In this document: positions 43,380-49,799 of the stretch, in pieces | How positions within the stretch are numbered: position 1 is the stretch's first letter | How the letters are laid out: each line of letters begins with the position of its first letter | Source of the DNA: Thiobacillus denitrificans | Lineage (GTDB): Bacteria > Pseudomonadota > Gammaproteobacteria > Burkholderiales > Thiobacillaceae | Assembly (NCBI GenBank): GCA_002424845.1 | Contig: DILD01000020.1 | Location: 1-49,799, forward strand | DNA length: 49,799 nt | Reading direction: 5' to 3' | The notes under the pieces: model-generated | Database searches by the model: none | What the model saw: only the letters and a program-made list of their open reading frames with translations | What the model was told of the DNA's origin: nothing | Translations under genes and position numbers: made by a program

Positions 43380-44615
43380 ATGAAAGCAAAATCGCCCTCC
43401 GTCCTGAAGTGCGTGTGGACCGGCATCGCGGAATCCTTTGCTGACAGGCACGGCCGTCTTTACGGTTTGCTGCTTGCGCCTGCCCTGATCGTATTCCTGT
43501 ACCAGGCGGGCCGTGGCCTGGGCAATACCGCGTATGTGCTTTACTGGACGACGGTCTGCGTCTTGCTGGTCAGGCAGCGCAATGTCGATTTTCCCGTTGC
43601 GGCATCGGCCTGGTTTGCGGTTTTGCTGGCATGGGGAACATTGAGCGCGGCGCTGTCGGTCGATCCGCGTTCGGCATATGGCGCATGGGCTCAGTATGCC
43701 CTGCTGGGCTCCGCTTATTTCCTGACCTGGCAACTGGTACGGCAGATTCCGCAATTCAGCCTGTCGCGCGCGCTCGAGTGGATCGGCATCGTGGGTTTGC
43801 TCAGTTTCGCGCTCTACGCAGTGCGCTTTTTCATTTTGCTGGGATCGCCGGATTTTCGGCCCGAGTCCCGGATTCAGGGCTTTGTTCCGGCTTATCTTTC
43901 GCCCTTCACACTCTATCTGCTGTCACAGGCGCTCCCGGGAAAACGCGGGGTGTACCTGAGCCTGGCGTATTTGGCCAGCCTGAGCCTGTTGCTGGTTTTT
44001 TCCAATAGCCTGACCGAAGTACTCACCCTGGCGACCGCCCTGACCGTCCTGGCCTTTTTCGTCATTCCCAACACGCGCTGGCTGGTGCTGTCGCTGGGCG
44101 CCGTGGGCGTGTTTTTCATTGCCTTGATCGGCTTGTTCGATCCCGCCGGGGCCGTGTTGAGCCAGATACCGGGGCATGACGGCAGCTGGTTTTCGCTGCT
44201 TGATAAACTGAGCAGTCACCGCACGCAGATCTGGTATCAGGCGCTGACCGTTCCGCCCCCCAATCCGTGGCTGGGGGTCGGCCCCGGAAATGTCGGGCTA
44301 TATCCGCCCGTGATCATCACCGAAACCCATATCGTGAGACATCTGCATAATCTTCTGCTGGATTGCTGGTACGAGCTCGGAGTGGTCGGATTGCTGGCAT
44401 TCCTGTCGTTTTACGCGGTGCAAATCCGTGCGATGCGCCTGGGCGTAAAAGAGATGAGCGCCCCCCATCGTGGCGTCATGTATGCAAGCGTGGCAGGAAT
44501 CTTTGTGGCAGCGATGCTGGAGCAATCGCACCGTTCCCATCATGTCGCCATGTTTGTTCCGTTTCTTTTTGCGCTGTATAGCCATGGATCCGGCCATACG
44601 CGGCACGGGGATTGA
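43380..44615 (+). CDS. O-antigen ligase/polymerase-family protein
   Basis: Protein of 411 residues with ten to twelve hydrophobic helices, and a large periplasmic loop before the last ones (SHRTQIWYQALTVPPPNPWL, GVGPGNVG, then HIVRHLHNLLLDCWYELGVV). This NxxL-H-N-loop pattern is typical of the O-antigen ligase (WaaL) and Wzy_C families. It may ligate glycan to lipid A-core or polymerise repeat units; the two are hard to tell apart. ATG 43380 follows the previous stop by 1 base. Confidence 0.85.
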   Translation: MKAKSPSVLKCVWTGIAESFADRHGRLYGLLLAPALIVFLYQAGRGLGNTAYVLYWTTVCVLLVRQRNVDFPVAASAWFAVLLAWGTLSAALSVDPRSAYGAWAQYALLGSAYFLTWQLVRQIPQFSLSRALEWIGIVGLLSFALYAVRFFILLGSPDFRPESRIQGFVPAYLSPFTLYLLSQALPGKRGVYLSLAYLASLSLLLVFSNSLTEVLTLATALTVLAFFVIPNTRWLVLSLGAVGVFFIALIGLFDPAGAVLSQIPGHDGSWFSLLDKLSSHRTQIWYQALTVPPPNPWLGVGPGNVGLYPPVIITETHIVRHLHNLLLDCWYELGVVGLLAFLSFYAVQIRAMRLGVKEMSAPHRGVMYASVAGIFVAAMLEQSHRSHHVAMFVPFLFALYSHGSGHTRHGD

Positions 44616-44665
44616 CGTGCGGCGAGTAAGCGGCCTGTCCGGACACGGCAACGCGGGATTCTGAG

Positions 44666-45688
44666 ATGAAAGTCTGTCAGGTATTGGCCAGTCGAGGCGA
44701 GGGAGGGCTGGAGAAGCACGTCCGTGAACTTTCGTGGCAGCTTGCCGAAGCGGGCCATGACGTGCTTGTGCTGGGCGACCCCGATTACCTGGCGACCCTG
44801 CCGCCGCAAGTCGGCCGTATGCCGATACGCTGTGACAGAAGCCGGCGCAATCCCCTGCTGCTGCTGGAGTTGCTGTTCAAGCTTCGCCGCTGCCAATGCG
44901 ACATCATCCATGCGCAGGCCAACAAGGCCGCCGCGCTGGTCGGCAGTTTGAGGCGGTGGCTGGCTGCTCCGATCGTCGGCACGCTGCACGGCATCAAGCG
45001 CAACAACCGTTCGTTCGCTCGGCTCGATCATGTCATCACCGTCAGCCGGCAGTTGGCCAAGTCATTCCAGAAAGCCCGTTGCTCGGTGGTGTATAACGGA
45101 ATTGCCACGCCGGAAGGGGGCAAAATCGACCTGAGGGCCGAGTTTGGCTTGCCGGCCAGTCAGCCGGTGCTGTGCGCGGCGGGCCATCTGGTTCAGGCAA
45201 AGGGCTTCGATATCCTGCTGGAGGCGGTCGATGGATTGCCGCTGAGCCTGCTCATTGCGGGGGAGGGACCCGAGCGTTCCCGCCTGGCACAGCGCATCGA
45301 GCGCCTGCTGCCGGAAACGCAATGCCGGCTGCTGGGACACCGAAGCGATGTTCCGACGCTGATGGCATCGGCCGATGCCGTGGTCATATCCTCGCGACGG
45401 GAGGGCTTCTCGTATGTTTTCAGCGAAGCCCTGTTGCTGGGTGCGCGCATTCTCGCCACGGACGTGCCGGTGGCCAACGAAGTGCTGCCCGCCGAGCTGA
45501 TTGTCCCGGTCGAGGACGCACAGGCATTGCGAAATCGCCTGCAGTCGCTTCTTGAAAATCTGGACGGCTGGACAGCCCTGATGCAGGGTCCGCTGGCCAA
45601 TTTCAGGGAAGACATGACATACAAGGCAATGGTGGAGAAAACCGTTTCGGTTTATGAGAAAGTGCTCACCCGGCATGCCATGCGGTGA
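44666..45688 (+). CDS. GT4-type glycosyltransferase
   Basis: Protein of 340 residues, GT-B fold. N-terminal domain: SRGEGGLEKHVRELSWQLAE and IIHAQANKAAALVGSLRR; C-terminal nucleotide-sugar domain: AAGHLVQAKGFDILLEAVDG, RLLGHRSDVPTLMASADAVV and the EX7E-type motif SRREGFSYVFSEALLLG. This layout is that of GT family 4 retaining transferases in LPS or capsule synthesis. Donor and acceptor are unknown. Confidence 0.9.
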   Translation: MKVCQVLASRGEGGLEKHVRELSWQLAEAGHDVLVLGDPDYLATLPPQVGRMPIRCDRSRRNPLLLLELLFKLRRCQCDIIHAQANKAAALVGSLRRWLAAPIVGTLHGIKRNNRSFARLDHVITVSRQLAKSFQKARCSVVYNGIATPEGGKIDLRAEFGLPASQPVLCAAGHLVQAKGFDILLEAVDGLPLSLLIAGEGPERSRLAQRIERLLPETQCRLLGHRSDVPTLMASADAVVISSRREGFSYVFSEALLLGARILATDVPVANEVLPAELIVPVEDAQALRNRLQSLLENLDGWTALMQGPLANFREDMTYKAMVEKTVSVYEKVLTRHAMR

Positions 45689-45718
45689 GCCGATCTACCC
45701 CGACATCCAGAGACCCTG

Positions 45719-46843
45719 ATGAAAAATCCAGCCACGATGGAGAATGAGTTGCCTGGCGAGAGCGGACGGCACGGAGAGATCGCCCGTTCGGCATCACGGC
45801 CCATTCGCGTCAAATTTCTCAGCCGGCTCGATCCGCGCGAATGGCTGCGTTATTTTCCGAATGAAGATGGCCGATGGGCGGATTGCGAGTTTGTTTTCGA
45901 CCGGGATTGCCAGAATCATGACTGGCTGGTTGTTTATGACGACATCCCGGCGGCGGCAGGACAATCGCGCAATGCCGCCAGCGAGCAGGTGACCTGTCCT
46001 CGCGAAAACACCCTGCTGGTCACGACCGAGCCCGAATCGATCAAGGCATACGGACGCAGTTTCGCCGCGCAGTTCGGCCATGTGCTCACCAGCCAGCCGG
46101 CCTGGGCCTTGCCGCACCCCGGCCGGCATTATCAGCAAGCCGCCAACCACTGGTTTTTCGGGAGCGGGGACGGACGCTGGATGAGCCGGAGCGATCTGCT
46201 TCGCGGCCCCGCGCCCGAAAGCAAAACGCAGGAAATTTCCGTCGTCTATTCACCCAAGCGCCAGCGGCACACGCTGCATGCGCAGCGTTTCGATTTCATC
46301 GAAGCGCTACGCGGCTTGTTGCCTGAGATGGCGGTTTTCGGTCGCGGCGCCACGCCGATGGAAGACAAGGCCGAAGCGCTGGCGCCTTTTCGCTACCACC
46401 TGGCTGTCGAGAATCATATCGGCATGCACCACATCACCGAGAAGCTGAGCGATGCGTTTCTCGGCAGATGCCTGCCGTTCTATGCCGGCGCGCCCAACGC
46501 AGCCGATTACTTCCCGCCCGAAAGTTTCATTGCGATCGATATCCGGGATCCGGTCGCGGCCGCCGAGGTCATTCGCCAGGCCATGCACGAAGATGCCTGG
46601 ACCCAGCGTCTGCCAGCGATCGAGGAGGCGCGCCGGCGTGTCCTGGAAGAGCAGAATGTCTTCGCGGTGAGCTGCCGGATCGTTGCGGGCAGCGCCCCGC
46701 AGGCGGCCGCGCCGGCCAGGCGTGAAGGCGCCATCCTCGGCCGGCATGCCTGGCGCAAACAGCACAGGATCGGCGCGATCGCGCACGCGCTGGAAAAGCT
46801 CTACGTGCGCGGCCGTTCGCTGGCCCAAAAATTCAGTTCCTGA
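45719..46843 (+). CDS. GT10 (alpha-1,3-fucosyltransferase-like) family protein
   Basis: Protein of 374 residues. The C-terminal half carries the family core FRYHLAVENHIGMHHITEKL, then DAFLGRCLPFYAGAPNAADY and FPPESFIAIDIRDPV, which match the GDP-fucose-binding region of GT10 alpha-1,3/1,4-fucosyltransferases (EN...YxTEK...PVxxG). The N-terminal half is poorly conserved, as usual. The last ~60 residues are basic (HAWRKQHRIGAIAHALEKLY), perhaps for membrane contact. GDP-fucose as donor is inference; the acceptor is unknown. No GDP-fucose synthesis genes are in the window. Confidence 0.82.
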   Translation: MKNPATMENELPGESGRHGEIARSASRPIRVKFLSRLDPREWLRYFPNEDGRWADCEFVFDRDCQNHDWLVVYDDIPAAAGQSRNAASEQVTCPRENTLLVTTEPESIKAYGRSFAAQFGHVLTSQPAWALPHPGRHYQQAANHWFFGSGDGRWMSRSDLLRGPAPESKTQEISVVYSPKRQRHTLHAQRFDFIEALRGLLPEMAVFGRGATPMEDKAEALAPFRYHLAVENHIGMHHITEKLSDAFLGRCLPFYAGAPNAADYFPPESFIAIDIRDPVAAAEVIRQAMHEDAWTQRLPAIEEARRRVLEEQNVFAVSCRIVAGSAPQAAAPARREGAILGRHAWRKQHRIGAIAHALEKLYVRGRSLAQKFSS

Positions 46844-46860
46844 CCCTGGGTCCACACGAC

Positions 46861-47793
46861 ATGTCCGGCACAGCGGAAAAAATTCTCGTCATCAAGCTCG
46901 GCGCCTTTGGCGACATGGTGCAAACCGATGGTGCGCTGCGCGATATCCGGGCTTTTCACGGGCAGGCTGAAATCACCCTGCTGACGACAAAAGCCTTTCT
47001 TAAATTGATGGGCCGCTGCCCGCATATCGACCGCGTGCTGGTGGACCCCCGGGTCCCGTTCTGGAAGATCGGGGCCTGGATCGCGCTGGCCCGGACGTTC
47101 CGGGGCGAGTCGTTTTCCACCGTGTACGACCTGCAGAAGTCGGGTCGAACCGAACTTTACCGCAAGCTGTTCTTTCGCACGACGTCATGGAGCGGACGGC
47201 AAACCGGCCCGCAAGCGTCGTCCGCCCTGGCCGGATTCGTGGCCCAGCTGGAAAACGCGGGCGTTCCCGTCAGGCATTGCCTGGCGCCGGACGTGTCCTG
47301 GATGGCGGACGACATGAGCCTGTTTCTCGAACGGGAAGGGGTGCGCAAGCCCTATGTCGTGCTCATTCCCGGATGCTCCGCCAAACATCCGCAGAAGCGC
47401 TGGCCCTACTATGCGCAACTGGCTTCGGCATTGATCGAACGGGGTTATGCCGTCGTCACGGCGCCGGGACCGGACGAAATCGAATTGTCCAAAAGCCTGC
47501 CCGGGCATGTGCTGCTCGGGCCGAATGGTTTCCTGAACTGGTTCGAGCTTGCCGGCGTGCTCAAGGATGCCTGTTACGTCGTCGGCAACGACACCGGCCC
47601 GAGTCATGTCGCCGCCTGCCTGGGCAAGCCGGGTCTGGCGCTTTTCGGGCCGCACACATCGGCTGCGCGAACCGGTATCGCCCGGGGCGCGTTCCGTGCA
47701 ATCGAGGTGCCGGACCTGGCCGCGCTGCCGGTCGAAACCGTGCTCGAAGCGGTCATGTCCGGGCTGCCGCCCGTTCAGGAAAACTCGGTGTAG
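46861..47793 (+). CDS. GT9 (heptosyltransferase-family) glycosyltransferase
   Basis: Protein of 310 residues. N-terminal domain: ILVIKLGAFGDMVQTDGALR; C-terminal domain: VVLIPGCSAKHPQKRWPYYA and the ADP-sugar site YVVGNDTGPSHVAACLGKPG. These are the GT9 hallmarks of LPS core heptosyltransferases WaaC/WaaF/WaaQ. Which heptose is added is not visible. Its end overlaps the end of the convergent DUF6165 gene by 19 bases. Confidence 0.92.
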   Translation: MSGTAEKILVIKLGAFGDMVQTDGALRDIRAFHGQAEITLLTTKAFLKLMGRCPHIDRVLVDPRVPFWKIGAWIALARTFRGESFSTVYDLQKSGRTELYRKLFFRTTSWSGRQTGPQASSALAGFVAQLENAGVPVRHCLAPDVSWMADDMSLFLEREGVRKPYVVLIPGCSAKHPQKRWPYYAQLASALIERGYAVVTAPGPDEIELSKSLPGHVLLGPNGFLNWFELAGVLKDACYVVGNDTGPSHVAACLGKPGLALFGPHTSAARTGIARGAFRAIEVPDLAALPVETVLEAVMSGLPPVQENSV

Positions 47794-48182
47794 GACTTTT
47801 CCTCGACGATGCTGGAACCGCACAGTGCGTTGATCGCCTTCTTGATCGCCGCGCGCTGGTCGTTCTGGATGTAAACCGAGCGGGCAAGCTCGATGAACCG
47901 GGGTCCGAAATCGCGTGCCGCCTCGCAAGCGCGGATGTCATCCTCGATGACCCACAGGGCTTCGTTGACTTCGCGCAGCGCATTTTCCTGACGGTCGAGT
48001 TCGTCCGACTGGGCGAGGTTTTCCGTTCGCGCCCGGTCCAGCACCTCCAGTTCGTGATTCACGTTTTTGAGCTTGACCGGGTCGGTCATGCGCTGCGCCT
48101 TGATTTTGAGGATGGTGATCTTGTCGATCAGTTCGCCTGCACCGACCTCGATCATCACGGAGCTTTTGTTCATGGTGGTCAT
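47775..48182 (-). CDS. DUF6165 family protein
   Basis: Protein of 135 residues with the family start VMIEVGAGELIDKITILKIK, then a long charged coiled-coil (about 35-90) and DFGPRFIELARSVYIQNDQR near the end. DUF6165 genes are found next to LPS glycosyltransferases in many proteobacteria; the function is unknown. ATG 48182 or 48173 may be the start. It is convergent with the GT9 gene and downstream of the minus-strand GT4 gene. Confidence 0.85.
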   Translation of the reverse strand: MTTMNKSSVMIEVGAGELIDKITILKIKAQRMTDPVKLKNVNHELEVLDRARTENLAQSDELDRQENALREVNEALWVIEDDIRACEAARDFGPRFIELARSVYIQNDQRAAIKKAINALCGSSIVEEKSYTEFS

Positions 48183-48280
48183 GGGGTTTTTCCAGTTGCT
48201 CAGTTATAAAGATTCGTTTGCGGGTTCGTGCTCAATTGTTGGCGAAGCGCATCGAGCTTGTCCAGCCATGGCCGCGGCCA

Positions 48281-49420
48281 TCACGTGTCCGATGCGCGCG
48301 GCGCATGGGCAAGCTGCTCGTACAGGGCCACGGTTTGCGACTGCATGTCGCGCAGGGGAAAGAAATCGTCTCCAGGCACCGGATTCGGCTTCTGCAGCAG
48401 GCCGGCGATGCGCTGCGCCGCAGCGTCGAGGTCGCCCGGCTTCAGCAAGCCATTCGGATAAATCGTGCGCAGGATTTCGCCCACGCCGCCGTGGTCGTAT
48501 CCCGCCGTCGGCACGCCCAGCCGCAGCGCTTCCAGCGTGGTGCGGCCGAACGATTCCGGCTGGGTGGAAAGCGACAGCACCAGGTTTGAAATCGCCAGGA
48601 TGTTTTTCAGGTCGTCGCGCTGGCCGGTGAAGCTGATATCCGCTTCCAGACCCCGGCTGTGCACGCGCTCGCTCAGCATCTCAAGGTAGCGCCGCTTGGC
48701 AGGCGTCGCGCCGCCGACGATAAGCCCATGCACCGCCAGCCCCTGCCGTTTCAGCTGGGCGATCAATTCGATGAAGTCTTCATGGCCCTTGAGCCGGGTG
48801 ATGCGGCCGGGCAGGGTGAGCAAGCGCTTTTCCGTGGCCTGCGGAAACTGCGCAAAGAACGCCTGCTGCCAGTCCGGGTGCGGCTTCCAGCCGTGCGGGT
48901 AGGCTTGGCCATCGACGCCGCGATGGATGACCTGGATGCGCTCCGCCTGCGTGTCGGGGTATTCGCGCAGGATGTAGTCGCGCACGGTGTTCGACACTGC
49001 AATCACCCGCTCGCCCCGCGTCATGATGCGGCTGTAGCGGTTGACGCCATACATGCCGTGCACCGTCGTGACAAAACGCGGCCGCGTGGCCGGGTCCATG
49101 CCGCGCCAGGCCAGGTACGCGATCCACGCCGGCACGCGCGAGCGTGCGTGGACGATATCCACCTTCTGCTCCAGCAGGAACTTGCGCAGCCTGCTGGCGA
49201 GCAGCAGCGTTTTGAACGATTTCCTGCCGATGGGCCAGGCAAAATGTTCGGCGCCCGATGCGACGAGCGGCGCAACCAGCCTGCCGCCCGCCGATATCAC
49301 CAGCGCGCGGTGGCCGCGTTCGACCAAGGCTTGCGCCACTTCGAGCGTGCCGCGTTCGACCCCGCCGGACTCCAGCGCGGGCAGCAATTGCAGGACGGTC
49401 AGTTTTTTTTCTTCAGCCAT
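48281..49420 (-). CDS. GT4-type glycosyltransferase
   Basis: Protein of 379 residues. N-terminal domain: LLPALESGGVERGTLEVAQA and IVHARSRVPAWIAYLAWRG; C-terminal domain: LLTLPGRITRLKGHEDFIEL, FTGQRDDLKNILAISNLVLS and the EX7E-type PESFGRTTLEALRLGVPTAG. A typical GT4 protein of LPS or capsule synthesis; donor and acceptor unknown. ATG 49420 (MAEEKKL) is preferred; ATG 49432 adds four residues. It overlaps the upstream ELM1-like gene by about 22 bases. Confidence 0.92.
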   Translation of the reverse strand: MAEEKKLTVLQLLPALESGGVERGTLEVAQALVERGHRALVISAGGRLVAPLVASGAEHFAWPIGRKSFKTLLLASRLRKFLLEQKVDIVHARSRVPAWIAYLAWRGMDPATRPRFVTTVHGMYGVNRYSRIMTRGERVIAVSNTVRDYILREYPDTQAERIQVIHRGVDGQAYPHGWKPHPDWQQAFFAQFPQATEKRLLTLPGRITRLKGHEDFIELIAQLKRQGLAVHGLIVGGATPAKRRYLEMLSERVHSRGLEADISFTGQRDDLKNILAISNLVLSLSTQPESFGRTTLEALRLGVPTAGYDHGGVGEILRTIYPNGLLKPGDLDAAAQRIAGLLQKPNPVPGDDFFPLRDMQSQTVALYEQLAHAPRASDT

Positions 49421-49799
49421 TCGATGATCCATGCTGCACAGCGGTCGGCCTCGGCCAGCGGGTGCAGGTTGGGGTGGAGCGCGCCGTGGGCGCACCAGTT
49501 TGCAAAGCGGGTGATGCGCTGCGCGTCGGCCAGTTGCGCGATTGCGCGGGCGACGCGGCTTGCCGGGTTGACCGGCAGGTCGAAGGTGCCGACAGTCGCG
49601 CCCGCGGTCAGCGCCTCGAACACCATCGAGGCGCTGTCGGGCGTCACCCACACGGTGCCGCAGCGCGCGAACTGGGCGGGCAGCCAGTCGGACGAGGTGG
49701 CGGTGTGGGGAACGATGCTCAAATTGGGATATTGCGGCAGCAGCGCCAGAAAATCAGCCGGGGTGCGGCGCGAGGTGGTCAGCGTCCACTGCGTGTCGG
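49399..49799 (-). CDS. ELM1-like (DUF1022) GT-B protein, C-terminal part
   Basis: The last ~133 codons of a gene whose start lies beyond the right edge; the frame is open to the end. WTLTTSRRTPADFLALLPQY, VWVTPDSASMVFEALTAGAT and PVNPASRVARAIAQL match the C-terminal half of bacterial ELM1-like proteins (named after a plant mitochondrial fission factor), which have a GT-B fold and lie in LPS clusters. Function is not established. Confidence 0.75.
   Translation of the reverse strand, partial: DTQWTLTTSRRTPADFLALLPQYPNLSIVPHTATSSDWLPAQFARCGTVWVTPDSASMVFEALTAGATVGTFDLPVNPASRVARAIAQLADAQRITRFANWCAHGALHPNLHPLAEADRCAAWIIEWLKKKN

Noticed and set aside
48268..48281. Perfect palindrome ATGGCCGCGGCCAT after the minus-strand GT4 gene
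   Set aside because: It is only 14 bases, without a loop or U-tract. Such GC-rich palindromes are expected by chance at this base composition.

Overview
The window is a GC-rich, densely coded stretch of a Gram-negative chromosome. Gene order (leuC-leuD-leuB-asd-fimV, then truA-trpF-trpB-trpA-accD-folC-dedD-cvpA-purF-metZ, and an mla operon running into ibaG-murA-hisG) together with the protein sequences points to a betaproteobacterium. A Nitrosomonadales/Thiobacillus-like member is my best guess, but the sequence alone cannot fix the genus. No rRNA, tRNA, CRISPR array, prophage or transposase gene was found.

Layout. 1-3.7 kb: end of a DUF2339 membrane protein, a SAM methyltransferase, a small lipoprotein, a frameshifted hemerythrin relic, a small Cys protein and a DUF2238 membrane protein. 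3.8-6.4 kb (minus): trpB2, rlmJ and a tiny Lys-rich protein. 6.5-9.8 kb: a Spy-like periplasmic protein, a flavin reductase-fold protein, dodecin, a DUF454 protein and an MFS transporter. 9.9-14.4 kb: leucine genes (leuC, an entericidin-like lipoprotein, leuD, leuB) and asd, with two hairpin repeats in the gaps. 14.6-27.8 kb: a long plus-strand run with many overlapping genes, from fimV through metZ to a secreted protein, covering pseudouridylation, tryptophan, fatty acid, folate, purine and methionine synthesis. 27.7-29.7 kb (minus): TPR protein, ppiB, lpxH. 29.8-31.8 kb: cysS, a short DUF72-like gene and a 168-bp MITE-like element. 31.9-40.4 kb: mlaF-mlaE-mlaD-TolC-like-mlaC-mlaB, an ABC-2 exporter pair, ibaG, murA, hisG. 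40.5-49.8 kb: a surface-glycan (LPS/O-antigen type) cluster with a WecA-like initiating transferase, a WbpM-like nucleotide-sugar dehydratase, an O-antigen ligase-like protein, and GT4, GT10 and GT9 glycosyltransferases on the plus strand, followed by DUF6165, a second GT4 and an ELM1-like protein on the minus strand.

The right half is largely about the cell envelope: lipid A (lpxH), phospholipid asymmetry (mla), peptidoglycan (murA) and surface glycan. The points most worth following up are a TolC-family gene inside the mla operon with no mlaA visible, two terminator-like hairpins with U-tracts over the start and early codons of lpxH, the co-occurrence of trpB and trpB2, a fucosyltransferase-type GT10 in the glycan cluster, and a set of palindromic repeat elements. 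No wholly new system could be proven from sequence alone.
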